NCBI GenBank assembly: GCA_035648735.1
Contig: DASRKX010000005.1
Span: forward strand, 1-32,852
Reading direction: 5' to 3'
DNA length: 32,852 bases
Origin: REEB95 sp035648735
GTDB taxonomy: Bacteria > Pseudomonadota > Alphaproteobacteria > ATCC43930 > CGMCC-115725
The translations under genes were made by a program, and so were the position numbers. Shown here piece after piece: positions 18,036 through 25,932 of this stretch. Numbering within the stretch: the first letter of the stretch is position 1; each line of letters begins with the position of its first letter. Under the pieces are notes generated by a model. It saw only the letters and a list, made by a program, of their open reading frames with translations. It did not search any database and was not told the origin of the DNA.

Positions 18036-19378
18036 GCTGCGCCCCGTGTCGTCAGAACGCCGGTCAGGCTGTTGGGACGCAACTCGGCGACGGCGACCTC
18101 GGCGATCCGACCGAGCAGGGATTCCGGCGCTTCGGCATGGACCGCCTGCAGCCAGGGCGAGCGGCCGCCGAGCTGGCCGGGATGACGCCCCGGCTTGTCG
18201 AACAGTACCGGCATGGTGCGACCGACGAAGCCGGCGTTGAAGCGCTGCTGCTGCACCGCGAGCAGCGCCTGGAGTTCCTGCAGCCGCGCCGTCTTGACCG
18301 GCTCGGGCACCTGGTCGGCGCGCGTCGCGGCGGGCGTGCCGGGCCGCGCGCTGTACTTGAACGAGAAGGCCTGGGCGAAGCCGATGTCGCGCGCGAGCTC
18401 CAGGGAGGCAGTGAAATCGGCATCGCTTTCCCCCGGGAAGCCGACGATGAAATCGGACGACAGGGCCAGATCGGGCCGCGCGGCGCGCAGCCGGTCGATG
18501 GTGCGGCGGTAATCGGCAGCGGTATGGCGGCGGTTCATGTCGGCCAGCACGCGGTCGGAACCCGACTGCACCGGCAGATGAAGGAACGGCATGAGGGCTT
18601 CGACGTCGCGATGCGCGGCGGTCAGTTCGTCGTCGACGTCGTTGGGATGGGACGTCATATAGCGGATACGGGCGATGCCGGGGATTTCCGCCACGGCACG
18701 GATGAGATTGCCGAGGCCCCAGTCTCCATCATCCGGCGAAGCGCCATGATAGGCATTGACGTTCTGGCCGAGCAGCACGATCTCGCGCGCACCCGAGGCG
18801 ACAAGCCGCGTTGCTTCAGCCAGGACATCGGGGACGGGGCGCGAGTATTCCGATCCCCGCGTATAGGGCACGACGCAGAAGCTGCAGAACTTATCGCAGC
18901 CTTCCTGCACCGAGAGATAAGCGCTGGCGGCGCGGGTCGTCGCGGGACGCGGCGGCAGATGATCGAATTTCGATTCGGCCGGAAAATCGGTCTCGACCGC
19001 GCGCCGGCCGAGCATTGCCCCTTCCACCAGCGCCGGCAGGCGGTGATAGCTTTGCGGGCCGATCACGATCTCGACGTCCTTGGCGCGGCGCAGTATCTCG
19101 CCGCCCTCGGCTTGCGCGACGCAGCCGGCCACCGCGAAGACGACCGGGCTGCCGGCGCTTGCGCGCAACGCCTTGATCTCGCCGAGCCGGCCCAGGTCGG
19201 AGAACAGCTTCTCCGCCGCCTTCTCGCGGATATTGCAGGTGTTGAGCACGACGAGGTCGGCGTCATCCACATCGCCGGTCTCGACATAGCCTTCTTCTGC
19301 CATCAGCTCCGCCATGCGGATGGAATCGTAGACGTTCATCTGGCAGCCATAGGTCTTGACGTGCAGCTTTTTCACCAA
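18032..19378 (-). CDS. miaB: tRNA-2-methylthio-N6-dimethylallyladenosine synthase
   Basis: A 448-residue radical-SAM methylthiotransferase that modifies A37 of tRNAs reading UNN codons. The N-terminal auxiliary 4Fe-4S cluster is bound by C12, C48 and C86. The radical-SAM cluster is C161-x3-C165-x2-C168 in CDKFCSFCVVPYTRGSE. A TRAM domain lies at about 380-445. The start is either TTG at 19378 or GTG at 19375; a GAGGG lies just upstream of both. It is 30 bp downstream of olsA and overlaps phoH by 4 nt. As an Fe-S enzyme it sits in the same transcription unit as a Fur-family regulator. Confidence 0.96.
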   Translation of the reverse strand: MVKKLHVKTYGCQMNVYDSIRMAELMAEEGYVETGDVDDADLVVLNTCNIREKAAEKLFSDLGRLGEIKALRASAGSPVVFAVAGCVAQAEGGEILRRAKDVEIVIGPQSYHRLPALVEGAMLGRRAVETDFPAESKFDHLPPRPATTRAASAYLSVQEGCDKFCSFCVVPYTRGSEYSRPVPDVLAEATRLVASGAREIVLLGQNVNAYHGASPDDGDWGLGNLIRAVAEIPGIARIRYMTSHPNDVDDELTAAHRDVEALMPFLHLPVQSGSDRVLADMNRRHTAADYRRTIDRLRAARPDLALSSDFIVGFPGESDADFTASLELARDIGFAQAFSFKYSARPGTPAATRADQVPEPVKTARLQELQALLAVQQQRFNAGFVGRTMPVLFDKPGRHPGQLGGRSPWLQAVHAEAPESLLGRIAEVAVAELRPNSLTGVLTTRGAA

Positions 19379-19408
19379 ACCCTCAAACCTTTCCGAACGC
19401 TCAAACCT

Positions 19409-20245
19409 TCATTGCGCATCGACCAGGACCAGCGCCGCTTGCGCCCGTTGCGCCGGAGGCGGCCCGCGCCCGGCGAGCGCCGCCGCCAGGCCGCCGGCCA
19501 CGACCCGCTCGCAATATTCGCTCAATTCCTTGCGCGAGGGGAAATCGGATGCCGCGACCGGCGCGTGGAACGTAACGCCGATTCCGAGCCGCCCCAGGCC
19601 GAGCATCACCCAGAGATGCGGCGCCAGATCCATGTCCCCGTACCAGGCGAAGAAGGGCCGATAGAAGCGGCCGAGCGGCATGCCGTCAAGCCGCAGATAG
19701 GCGATCGAAACCGGCTGCACCGTGACCGGGCGGTCACGCGCGGTTTCGATGACCGCGGCGAAAAGCGCGCTCTTGAACGGCAGGAGCCGCTGGCCGTCGC
19801 TGCTGGTGCCTTCGGGAAAGAGGATCAGGCTGTCGCCGGCCGTGAGCCGGTCGGCCAGCGCATTGCGCTGCCGCTCGACGCTGCGCCGCTTACGGTCGAT
19901 GAACACCGTGCGCTGCAGCCGGGCAAGCCAGCCGAAGAGCGGCCAGCCATCGACATCCGCCTTGGAGACGAACGCCGCCGGAACCGAGGCGCCGAGGATT
20001 TCGATATCCAGATAGGAGGTGTGGTTGGCGACGAAGAGCGTCGGCCGCGCGGTCGAGACCTCGCCGCGGCGCTCGATCGCGATGCCGAGCAGCCGGCAGA
20101 CCAGGCGGTGATAGGCGAGCGGCACTTTGAGCGCTAAGGGCGTCTTCAGCCCGACCAGCACCGCCTGCACCGGCATCAGCGGCAGGGTCAGCAGGAAATA
20201 CGACAAGGCCCGGAAAATCCGCAGGAACCCGCTCACCGGCACCAT
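19409..20245 (-). CDS. olsA: 1-acyl-glycerol-3-phosphate / lyso-ornithine-lipid acyltransferase
   Basis: A 278-residue PlsC-family membrane-associated acyltransferase. The catalytic H-x4-D is NHTSYLD (H75, D80) and the second block is FPEGTSS (143-149). A hydrophobic N-terminal segment (about 10-35) anchors it. PlsC proteins acylate lysophosphatidic acid. This one directly follows an OlsB-type N-acyltransferase (TGATG junction), so I assign it as OlsA, which completes ornithine lipids by O-acylation. In Sinorhizobium olsA also neighbours miaB. A general PlsC role is the alternative. Confidence 0.85.
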   Translation of the reverse strand: MVPVSGFLRIFRALSYFLLTLPLMPVQAVLVGLKTPLALKVPLAYHRLVCRLLGIAIERRGEVSTARPTLFVANHTSYLDIEILGASVPAAFVSKADVDGWPLFGWLARLQRTVFIDRKRRSVERQRNALADRLTAGDSLILFPEGTSSDGQRLLPFKSALFAAVIETARDRPVTVQPVSIAYLRLDGMPLGRFYRPFFAWYGDMDLAPHLWVMLGLGRLGIGVTFHAPVAASDFPSRKELSEYCERVVAGGLAAALAGRGPPPAQRAQAALVLVDAQ

Positions 20246-21084
20246 CAGGCGACGACGTCCTCGCGCGCCCGGCGCTCGTAATGGCGGTAGTATTTTTGGG
20301 TCACCAGATCGGTCTTCACCAGCACGCAGACATCGGTCGTATTGAATTGCCGGTCGACGACGGCACCGTCGCCGACGAAGCCGCCGAGCCGGAGATAGCC
20401 CTTCACCAGCGGCGGCAATTGGCCGAGCGCCACGGCCGGATCGAAGGCCTCGCGCGGCAGGCGGTTGAGCTCGACATGGCGATCGGACAAGGCGCGCACG
20501 CGCAGCGGCGGCGGCGCCAGATGGAAATGATGGAGATAGGACAGCGGCACGGCGAGCTTCGTCGCGTCGGTGCCCGGCAGGCTGGCGCAGCCGAACATCA
20601 GCTCGATGTTGTAATGGAAGACATAGGCGGCGATGCCGCGCCACAGCAGTTGCATGGTGGCGCGGTTGCGCGCCGCCGCATCGACGCAGGAGCGGCCGAG
20701 CTCGAGAATCTCGCCGGGATGGGCTTCGATGCAGGCGATATCGTATTCCGCCGCGGTGTAAAAGCGGCCGCGCCGCAAAGCGGCTTCGCGCCGGATCAAG
20801 CGATAGGTGCCGACGATCGCGCGCCGGTCGTGATCGACGACCAGCAGATGATCGGCCACGGCGTCGAAATCGTCGGCATCGCGCCGCAGCAGCGCGGTCT
20901 CGACCGTCGGATGTGCGCCCATTTCCTGATAGAAGATTCGGTAGCGCAGCGCCTGCGCCGCCTCGATATCGTCCGCACCCGCCGCCAGCCGCACCTGCAG
21001 CGCTCCCGCGCGCAGATCGACCGCGGCGGCGGCCGCGCCGTCGAGCGGAGCGTGCCTATTTCTTGCGTGATTTTCCGTCAGCAT
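20245..21084 (-). CDS. olsB: L-ornithine N-alpha-acyltransferase (OlsB/GNAT family)
   Basis: A 279-residue GNAT-fold acyltransferase of the OlsB (hemolysin-like, autoinducer-synthase-related) family. Landmarks are ALRYRIFYQEMGA (about 48-60), the core strand VGTYRLIRREAA, LELGRSCVDAAARN and GCASLPGTD. OlsB transfers a 3-hydroxyacyl chain from ACP to ornithine, making lyso-ornithine lipid for OlsA. The ATG at 21084 (MLTENHARNRH) lies 29 nt inside the end of fur. The stop overlaps the olsA start by one base. The four-gene run fur-olsB-olsA-miaB looks like one transcription unit. Confidence 0.87.
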   Translation of the reverse strand: MLTENHARNRHAPLDGAAAAAVDLRAGALQVRLAAGADDIEAAQALRYRIFYQEMGAHPTVETALLRRDADDFDAVADHLLVVDHDRRAIVGTYRLIRREAALRRGRFYTAAEYDIACIEAHPGEILELGRSCVDAAARNRATMQLLWRGIAAYVFHYNIELMFGCASLPGTDATKLAVPLSYLHHFHLAPPPLRVRALSDRHVELNRLPREAFDPAVALGQLPPLVKGYLRLGGFVGDGAVVDRQFNTTDVCVLVKTDLVTQKYYRHYERRAREDVVA

Positions 21085-21493
21085 TCTCGATGGGTACCGC
21101 GAAAAGTTCGAGACGGTGATCGACGAGCTTGTAGCCCAGACGCGCCGCAACATCACGTTGCAGCTTCTCGATTTCCTCGTTGCGGAACTCGAACACGCGG
21201 CCGGATTGCAGATCGATGAGATGGTCGTGATGTTCGGTCGGCGCCTCTTCATAGCGGGCGCGCCCGTCGCCGAAATCATGCCGCGCCAGGATGCTCGCCT
21301 CCTGGAACAGGCGCACGGTGCGATAGACCGTGGCGATCGAGATCTTGGGATCGATTTCCGTGGCGCGCCGATGCACCGCTTCGACGTCGGGGTGGTCGGC
21401 GGCATCCGACAGGACGCGCGCGATGACCCGACGCTGGTCGGTCATCTTCAGCCCTTTGTCGATGCAAAGCTGTTCGAGACGCGACGGGGTCAT
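21056..21493 (-). CDS. Fur/Mur family metal-responsive transcriptional regulator
   Basis: A 145-residue Fur-family repressor with a winged helix (MTDQRRVIARVL and the recognition region SIATVYRTVRLF) and the metal-binding segment EHHDHLIDLQSGRVFEF (HHDH at 88-91). The C-terminal CxxC zinc site of enterobacterial Fur is absent, as usual in Alphaproteobacteria, where the orthologue responds to manganese (Mur) or iron. The start is set at the ATG at 21493 (MTPSRLEQLC); an upstream in-frame ATG at 21568 would add 25 atypical residues. A TATACT hexamer at 21529-21534 on the minus strand is a plausible -10. The gene overlaps olsB by 29 nt. Confidence 0.9.
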   Translation of the reverse strand: MTPSRLEQLCIDKGLKMTDQRRVIARVLSDAADHPDVEAVHRRATEIDPKISIATVYRTVRLFQEASILARHDFGDGRARYEEAPTEHHDHLIDLQSGRVFEFRNEEIEKLQRDVAARLGYKLVDHRLELFAVPIENADGKSRKK

Positions 21494-21616
21494 GCACCAG
21501 CGCCAGCGCCAATCTGTGCCATGGGGCGAGTATAAGGCAAAGGCGGAGGCGAGCCTATAGGCCGGCATGCCCCCGCAAGCTACTCACCCGCAATGACAAT
21601 TGGATGACGGCAAGGC

Positions 21617-21632
21617 CCCGGCTGCGGCCGGG
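21617..21632 (-). terminator. GC hairpin after mucR, possible terminator
   Basis: CCCGGC / GCCGGG form a perfect 6-bp stem with a 4-nt loop, 5 nt after the mucR stop on the minus strand. The sequence that follows has few T residues, so this is at most a weak terminator or a transcript-stabilising stem. Confidence 0.3.
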
Positions 21633-21637
21633 ATCGT

Positions 21638-22057
21638 TCAGCTCGCCTTAGCCTGGCGGCCGCGGGTGCCGAGGCCGATCTCCTTGGCGAGCTTCGAGCG
21701 TTGGCGGGCGTAGTTCGGCGCCACCATCGGGTAGTCGGCGGCCAAGCCCCAGCGTTCGCGGTAGGATTCGGGGGTCATGTTGTAGGAGGTCTTGAGGTGG
21801 CGCTTGAGCATTTTCAGCTTCTTGCCGTCCTCGAGACAGACGATGTAATCCGGGTGGATCGAGCGCTTGATCGCGATCGCCGGCTTCGGCCGCTCGGCGG
21901 TTCCCGCCGGGCCTTTGCCGATATTCGACAGCGACTGATAGACTTGGTCGATCAGCTGCGGCAAATCGGTCGGCGCAACGCTGTTGTTCGAGACATGGGC
22001 GGCGACGATCTCCGTCGTCAGCTCCAAAAGGCTGCTCGGTCCGGCTTTTTCGGTCAT
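21638..22057 (-). CDS. MucR/Ros family transcriptional regulator with atypical zinc finger
   Basis: A 139-residue MucR/Ros protein. Residues 1-45 form the N-terminal oligomerisation region; residues 72-105 form the prokaryotic zinc-finger DNA-binding domain. In place of canonical C-x2-C-x9-H-x4-H it has C74-x2-D77-x9-H87-x4-Y92, so two of the usual ligands are changed. Variants with Asp at the second site are known in the family. MucR proteins bind AT-rich DNA, act as nucleoid-type repressors of surface and cell-cycle genes, and often repress themselves. The ATG at 22057 is chosen because GAAGGAAG lies 8 nt upstream; an in-frame TTG at 22063 is too close to that site. Confidence 0.9.
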   Translation of the reverse strand: MTEKAGPSSLLELTTEIVAAHVSNNSVAPTDLPQLIDQVYQSLSNIGKGPAGTAERPKPAIAIKRSIHPDYIVCLEDGKKLKMLKRHLKTSYNMTPESYRERWGLAADYPMVAPNYARQRSKLAKEIGLGTRGRQAKAS

Positions 22058-22063
22058 CGGCAA

Positions 22064-22209
22064 GGCTTCCTTCAGGTGTTTTGCAGCGGTGATATAAGTA
22101 ATTTCGCGCAGACGCGCAACGAAGATTTCAGAGATTCATAAATTATATTGGCGAATTGCTGGTCGGCGCTTGTTATTCATGCAGCGCAGGGCTGCGAATA
22201 CAAGCAAAA
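22064..22209 (-). promoter_or_regulatory. AT-rich upstream region of mucR
   Basis: This gap between rimI and mucR is clearly more AT-rich than its surroundings, with a cluster at about 22128-22151 (runs of A and T including TTCATAAATTATATT). MucR proteins prefer AT-rich sites with TpA steps, so autoregulation is plausible. No gene is seen, and promoter hexamers here are weak. Confidence 0.4.
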
Positions 22210-22671
22210 CTAGAGTTGTCGCGCCAGGATCACGGCGTCGGCCGGCGCCGTGTCGGGTCGCCGGTAATAGCCCGGTCGGCGCCCCACCGGCGCGAACCCC
22301 TCGCCGCGATAGAGCGCCAGCGCCACCTCGTTGTCGGCCGCGACTTCGAGCACGGCGCGGATGGCCCGCCCCCGGCGCGCCTGCTCATAGAGATCGGCCA
22401 GCAGCGCCCGCGCCAACCCGCGGCGGCGCTGCGCCGGATCGACGCAGAGCGTCAGCACTTCGGCCTCGCCGCCAACGATGAGCGCCAGGATGAACCCGGC
22501 CGGCGCGCGCAGACCGGAATCGGCCAGCCGGGCATGGATGCACGGCAGCCCCAACAGCCGGATCAGCGAACTCGGCTCCCACGCCTCGTAAGGAAACGCC
22601 CGGTCATGGAGCAAGGCGAGCGCCGGCGCGTCGGCGGGATCGGCCGCACGCAGGATCGGCGCCGGGCTCAT
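22210..22671 (-). CDS. rimI: Ribosomal-protein-alanine N-acetyltransferase, GNAT family
   Basis: A 153-residue single-domain GNAT protein. The acetyl-CoA-binding loop is VDPAQRRRGLARALL (about residues 78-92), followed by LEVAADNEVALALYRGEGF, the usual RimI C-terminal pattern. RimI acetylates the N-terminal alanine of ribosomal protein S18. Its ATG overlaps the tsaB stop by 4 nt, the common tsaB-rimI pairing. A broader N-terminal acetyltransferase activity is possible. Confidence 0.9.
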   Translation of the reverse strand: MSPAPILRAADPADAPALALLHDRAFPYEAWEPSSLIRLLGLPCIHARLADSGLRAPAGFILALIVGGEAEVLTLCVDPAQRRRGLARALLADLYEQARRGRAIRAVLEVAADNEVALALYRGEGFAPVGRRPGYYRRPDTAPADAVILARQL

Positions 22672-23357
22672 GGCGTCGCCGAAACGGCGCCCGGGGCGGT
22701 GGAGCGGGGCGCGGTGGTGTCGGGCGCGCGCAGATAAAGCGGCCGCGGCGGCGCACGTTCGCCTTGATGCCAGAGAAAAGCGCCGAGCCGCGCCACATCG
22801 GCGGGATCGGGGAGCTGCGCCGCGGCGATTTCGACGTCGCTTCCGGCGAGCAGCGCGGCGAGCCGGGCCGCCGCGTCGCCGGCGAGCAACAGCTTGCCCG
22901 GCGGCAGAAACGCGGCAAGTGCTGCCGGCGGCACCAGCGCACCGTCGCCGAGCGCCGCGCCGTCGGCGCCAAAGCCTTGCAGATAGAATTCGTCGCGCTT
23001 GCTGTCGAGCGCCACGACCAGCTTCCGGCCGTTGCGCGAATTCAACGGCACCGCCGCCGCCACAGCGGCAAAGCTGGAGATTCCGATCAACGGCCGGCCC
23101 AGGCCGAGCGCCAAGCCGCGCGCCGCGGCCAGACCGATGCGCACGCCCGTGAAGCCGCCGGGGCCGGTGGTGACGGCGACGAGATCGAGCGCCGTGGCAG
23201 CGACCCCCGCCGCCGCTAGGGTTTCGACGATGAGCGGCATCAGCTTTTCGGCCTGGCCGCGCTCCATCGGCTCGGCGCGGCTTGCCAGCACCGTGTCGCC
23301 GCGCAGCACCGCGGCCGAGCAGCCGCGACCGGCGCAATCGAAGCCCAGCACGTTCAT
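22668..23357 (-). CDS. tsaB: tRNA threonylcarbamoyladenosine biosynthesis protein TsaB
   Basis: A 229-residue ASKHA-fold protein that partners TsaD and TsaE to make t6A37 in tRNAs. The N-terminal phosphate-loop-like segment FDCAGRGCSAAVL and GPGGFTGVRIGLAAARGLALG are diagnostic. The C-terminal half is Ala/Pro-rich and divergent, as is usual for TsaB. The start is the ATG at 23357, divergent from the dipeptidase gene across an 85-bp gap. Confidence 0.95.
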   Translation of the reverse strand: MNVLGFDCAGRGCSAAVLRGDTVLASRAEPMERGQAEKLMPLIVETLAAAGVAATALDLVAVTTGPGGFTGVRIGLAAARGLALGLGRPLIGISSFAAVAAAVPLNSRNGRKLVVALDSKRDEFYLQGFGADGAALGDGALVPPAALAAFLPPGKLLLAGDAAARLAALLAGSDVEIAAAQLPDPADVARLGAFLWHQGERAPPRPLYLRAPDTTAPRSTAPGAVSATP

Positions 23358-23442
23358 GTCGCCAGCACTTTCATATTAAAGCCTCATGCCGGGCCGATCA
23401 TATCGTGCTAGGAGAAAAGCCGCGCGAAATACGGAAAACGCC

Positions 23443-24012
23443 ATGGCGCTCGATGAAATCACGCGGCGCAGCCACGATGTCGAGCTCGATATCGCCTATG
23501 CGACGCCCGACAACTTCACCGGCAAGCCGGTCTATGCCCGCGCCGCCTGCTATCTCCATCCCGACGCGCGGCGCTGCCTCGAGGCGGCGATCGAGCTGGC
23601 GCGGCCGCTCGGCCTGCGCCTCAAGCTGTTCGACGCCTTCCGGCCGAGCGAGGCGCAATGGGCGCTGTGGAATTTCCGGCCCGATCCGGAATTCCTCGCC
23701 GACCCGCGCAAGGGCTCGCCGCATTCGCGCGGCGTCGCCGTGGATCTGACGCTGATCGATGCGCGCGGCAAGCCGCTCGACATGGGAACGGATTTCGACG
23801 CCTTCACGAAGCTGTCGCATCACGCCAACACCGAAATTTCCGCCGTAGCGCAGCGCAACCGGCTGCTGCTGCTCGGGCTGATGAGCGCCGCGGGTTGGGA
23901 TTTCTACAAGAACGAATGGTGGCACTACCAGCTGTTCGATGCCCGACGCTATGCGCTGCTGTCGGATGCCGATCTGCCGGAGCCGATGATGAGGAAGGTC
24001 GGCGTTTCTTAA
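23443..24012 (+). CDS. D-alanyl-D-alanine dipeptidase, VanX/DdpX family
   Basis: A 189-residue zinc dipeptidase of peptidase family M15D. The metal ligands are H94 and D101 in SPHSRGVAVD and H161 in EWWHYQLF, with E158 as catalytic base. R67 in DAFRP matches the conserved substrate-binding Arg of VanX. No signal peptide is visible, so it should act in the cytoplasm on free D-Ala-D-Ala, as DdpX does during wall recycling. There is no vanH/vanA partner nearby, so glycopeptide resistance is unlikely. The ATG at 23443 has GGAAA 8 nt upstream; an earlier ATG at 23386 would only add a basic, non-conserved stretch. It converges on nfuA with a 4-nt overlap. Confidence 0.88.
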   Translation: MALDEITRRSHDVELDIAYATPDNFTGKPVYARAACYLHPDARRCLEAAIELARPLGLRLKLFDAFRPSEAQWALWNFRPDPEFLADPRKGSPHSRGVAVDLTLIDARGKPLDMGTDFDAFTKLSHHANTEISAVAQRNRLLLLGLMSAAGWDFYKNEWWHYQLFDARRYALLSDADLPEPMMRKVGVS

Positions 24013-24551
24013 ACCGCGCGGACCTCGACGATTTCGGGCACGTAGTGTTTCAGCATGTTCTCGATGCCGGCCTTGAGCGTGGCGGTCGAGGAGGGGCAGC
24101 CCGAACAGGAGCCCTGCATGTGCAGGAAGACGATGCCGTCGGCATAGTGATCGAAAATGATGTCGCCGCCGTCCTGCGCTACCGCCGGGCGAACGCGGGT
24201 CTCAAGCAATTCCTTGATCTGGGCGACGATCTCGTCGCCTTCCTGCTTTTCTTCGGGCGCCGGACTGTCGATCACCACCGGCTGGCCGGCGGTGAAATGA
24301 TCCATCACCGCGCCGAGCACCTGCGGCTTGAGGGTCAGCCATTCGACGCCGTCGCCCTTGGCGACGGTGACGAAATCGCTGCCGAGGAACACGCCGGTCA
24401 CGCCGTCGATGCCAAAAAGCCTCTGGGCGAGAGGCGAGCGATGCGCCGTTTCAGCGGTCGGGAAATTCGCCGTGCCCTCGGTCATCACGGCGCGGCCGGG
24501 GAGGAATTTCAACGTCGCGGGATTGGGCGTGGTTTCGGTCTGAATGAACAT
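24009..24551 (-). CDS. NfuA-type Fe-S cluster scaffold/carrier protein
   Basis: A 180-residue protein with an N-terminal Nfu_N domain (about 1-88, MFIQTETTPNPATLKFLPG) and a C-terminal NifU domain (about 108-178). Cluster ligands are C149 and C152 in GSCSGCPSS. Such proteins bind a 4Fe-4S cluster at a dimer interface and deliver it to client enzymes. In this window MiaB and Nth are possible clients (inference). The start is the ATG at 24551 with an AGAG-like site upstream. The stop overlaps the convergent dipeptidase gene by 4 nt. Confidence 0.94.
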   Translation of the reverse strand: MFIQTETTPNPATLKFLPGRAVMTEGTANFPTAETAHRSPLAQRLFGIDGVTGVFLGSDFVTVAKGDGVEWLTLKPQVLGAVMDHFTAGQPVVIDSPAPEEKQEGDEIVAQIKELLETRVRPAVAQDGGDIIFDHYADGIVFLHMQGSCSGCPSSTATLKAGIENMLKHYVPEIVEVRAV

Positions 24552-24637
24552 GCGGGACTCTCTGTTGCGACCTTAAACTTGGGCTTTGGGCCCGCGAAGT
24601 CAACCCTTTGCCCGATAAGGTCTTTCAGCATAAGGCG

Positions 24638-25174
24638 TTAGGCCAAGGCGGCGAGCTGCGCCTCGTCGAGGCGGCCCGGCACGATGGTGATCGGCACCCG
24701 CACGCCCGCCGCCATCTTGCCGAGCAGCGAGGTAATGAGCGGCCCCGGACCGTCGGGCCCGCTGCCCGCCGCCAGCACCAGGACCGAGATGCTCGGCTCC
24801 TCGGCGATCAAGGCCAGCAATTCGTCGCGCCGCCTTCCCTCGCGGATATAGATGACGGGCTGTGTGCCCGAGATTTCCTGCACCTCGGCCGCGAGCTTGG
24901 CGAGCAGCGTTTCGGCCTTGGCGCGATTCTCCTCGCGCTCGATCGTCTCGACGGCCATCCATTGCGTGAGCTCGCTCGGCTCGATGGCGTAAAGGAACGC
25001 CACGCGACCGCCGGTGTGTCGGGCGCGCAGGGCGGCATAGCGCAGGGCCACGCGCATTTCCTCGGTCTCGTCGACGACGATAAGAAAGATGCGCTGCGCC
25101 GGCGGCGCCGACGGCTTCTTCTCTTTCGCGCCCTTCCGGGACTTGGGCTGTTCGGGCTTAGGCTGTTCGGGCAT
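24638..25174 (-). CDS. Universal stress protein (UspA) family protein
   Basis: A 178-residue protein. An N-terminal tail of about 27 residues is rich in K, P and E, followed by a single UspA domain: RIFLIVVDETEEMRVALRYA, the central VIYIREGRRRDELLALI and the nucleotide-loop-like segment LVLAAGSGPDGPGPLITSLLGKM. The start is the ATG at 25174, 11 bp after the TIGR02186 gene, so it is the last gene of a three-gene operon. Its role with the membrane partners is unknown; a nucleotide-responsive regulator of the transporter is one possibility. Confidence 0.85.
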   Translation of the reverse strand: MPEQPKPEQPKSRKGAKEKKPSAPPAQRIFLIVVDETEEMRVALRYAALRARHTGGRVAFLYAIEPSELTQWMAVETIEREENRAKAETLLAKLAAEVQEISGTQPVIYIREGRRRDELLALIAEEPSISVLVLAAGSGPDGPGPLITSLLGKMAAGVRVPITIVPGRLDEAQLAALA

Positions 25175-25185
25175 GGGGCTAGCGC

Positions 25186-25932
25186 TCACGCGTGGCGGAA
25201 CGGCAGGCTCGCCAGATATCCTGCCAGCGCCGCGACGACCACCGCAATGATGCCGTAAAGCAGCGACCAGCGATCGGCGAATTCGCCGACCTCGGCGTCG
25301 ACACCGATCTGCGAGACGACCAGCGGCGTGGTCTGGCCGCTGACGACCGCCTGATCGCGAATCAGCAGCACCTCGATGAAATACGTGCCGGTCGGCAGAT
25401 TGGCGGGAAAATCGAGCGTGGTACGGAACAGGCGGTCGCCGAGGAAACTGATCTTGCCGACATTGTCGCCATAGACGCCGGCGCGCTGCTGGTCGTCGAG
25501 CAAGGCGGCGCGAAAGTCGGCGACGGTATCGGGATCGGCGGCGGCGCTTTTCGGCTGCAGCCGCAGATTGGCGAGACCGATCTGGTGCAGCGACTGCACC
25601 GCTTGCGGCACGATGTCGTTGAGCGGCGCCGAGGAGAACACCGCGTAATAGGTCGGCACGCCGGTGAAGGCGAACTGGCGCGTGTTGACCCATAAGCCGG
25701 CGATGCGGCTCTTGCGCCGCACCACCATTTCGCGTTCCGGCCCGCGCACCACGATCACGACGTCGCCGGGGCCATCGGTCGCGCCGAAGAGCACGACCGA
25801 GGCGCCGGTGAAGCCGGTGGTGATCGCGACCAGATGCTCGGAGAGATCCGCGAGCAGCGGCTGTTCGGCCCGCGCGGCGGCGGCGCTCAACAGCGAAGCC
25901 AAAAAAGCCAGGATCGCCGCCGCGCGCCTCAT
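25186..25932 (-). CDS. TIGR02186 family membrane-anchored periplasmic protein
   Basis: A 248-residue protein with a signal peptide (about 1-22, cleavage likely after AARA) and one C-terminal membrane helix (about 221-242, LLYGIIAVVVAALAGYLASL). The region between is a beta-rich extracytoplasmic domain with VVLFGATDGPGDVVIVVRGP near its start. This is the alphaproteobacterial TIGR02186 family, of unknown function, regularly encoded next to a TauE/SafE permease. It overlaps that gene by 4 nt here, so coupled synthesis and a functional complex are likely (inference). Confidence 0.85.
   Translation of the reverse strand: MRRAAAILAFLASLLSAAAARAEQPLLADLSEHLVAITTGFTGASVVLFGATDGPGDVVIVVRGPEREMVVRRKSRIAGLWVNTRQFAFTGVPTYYAVFSSAPLNDIVPQAVQSLHQIGLANLRLQPKSAAADPDTVADFRAALLDDQQRAGVYGDNVGKISFLGDRLFRTTLDFPANLPTGTYFIEVLLIRDQAVVSGQTTPLVVSQIGVDAEVGEFADRWSLLYGIIAVVVAALAGYLASLPFRHA

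Noticed and set aside
23443..24012. Glycopeptide-resistance locus (vanX).
   Set aside because: Only the dipeptidase is present, with no vanH or vanA ligase or vanRS nearby; a wall-recycling role is more likely in a Gram-negative organism.
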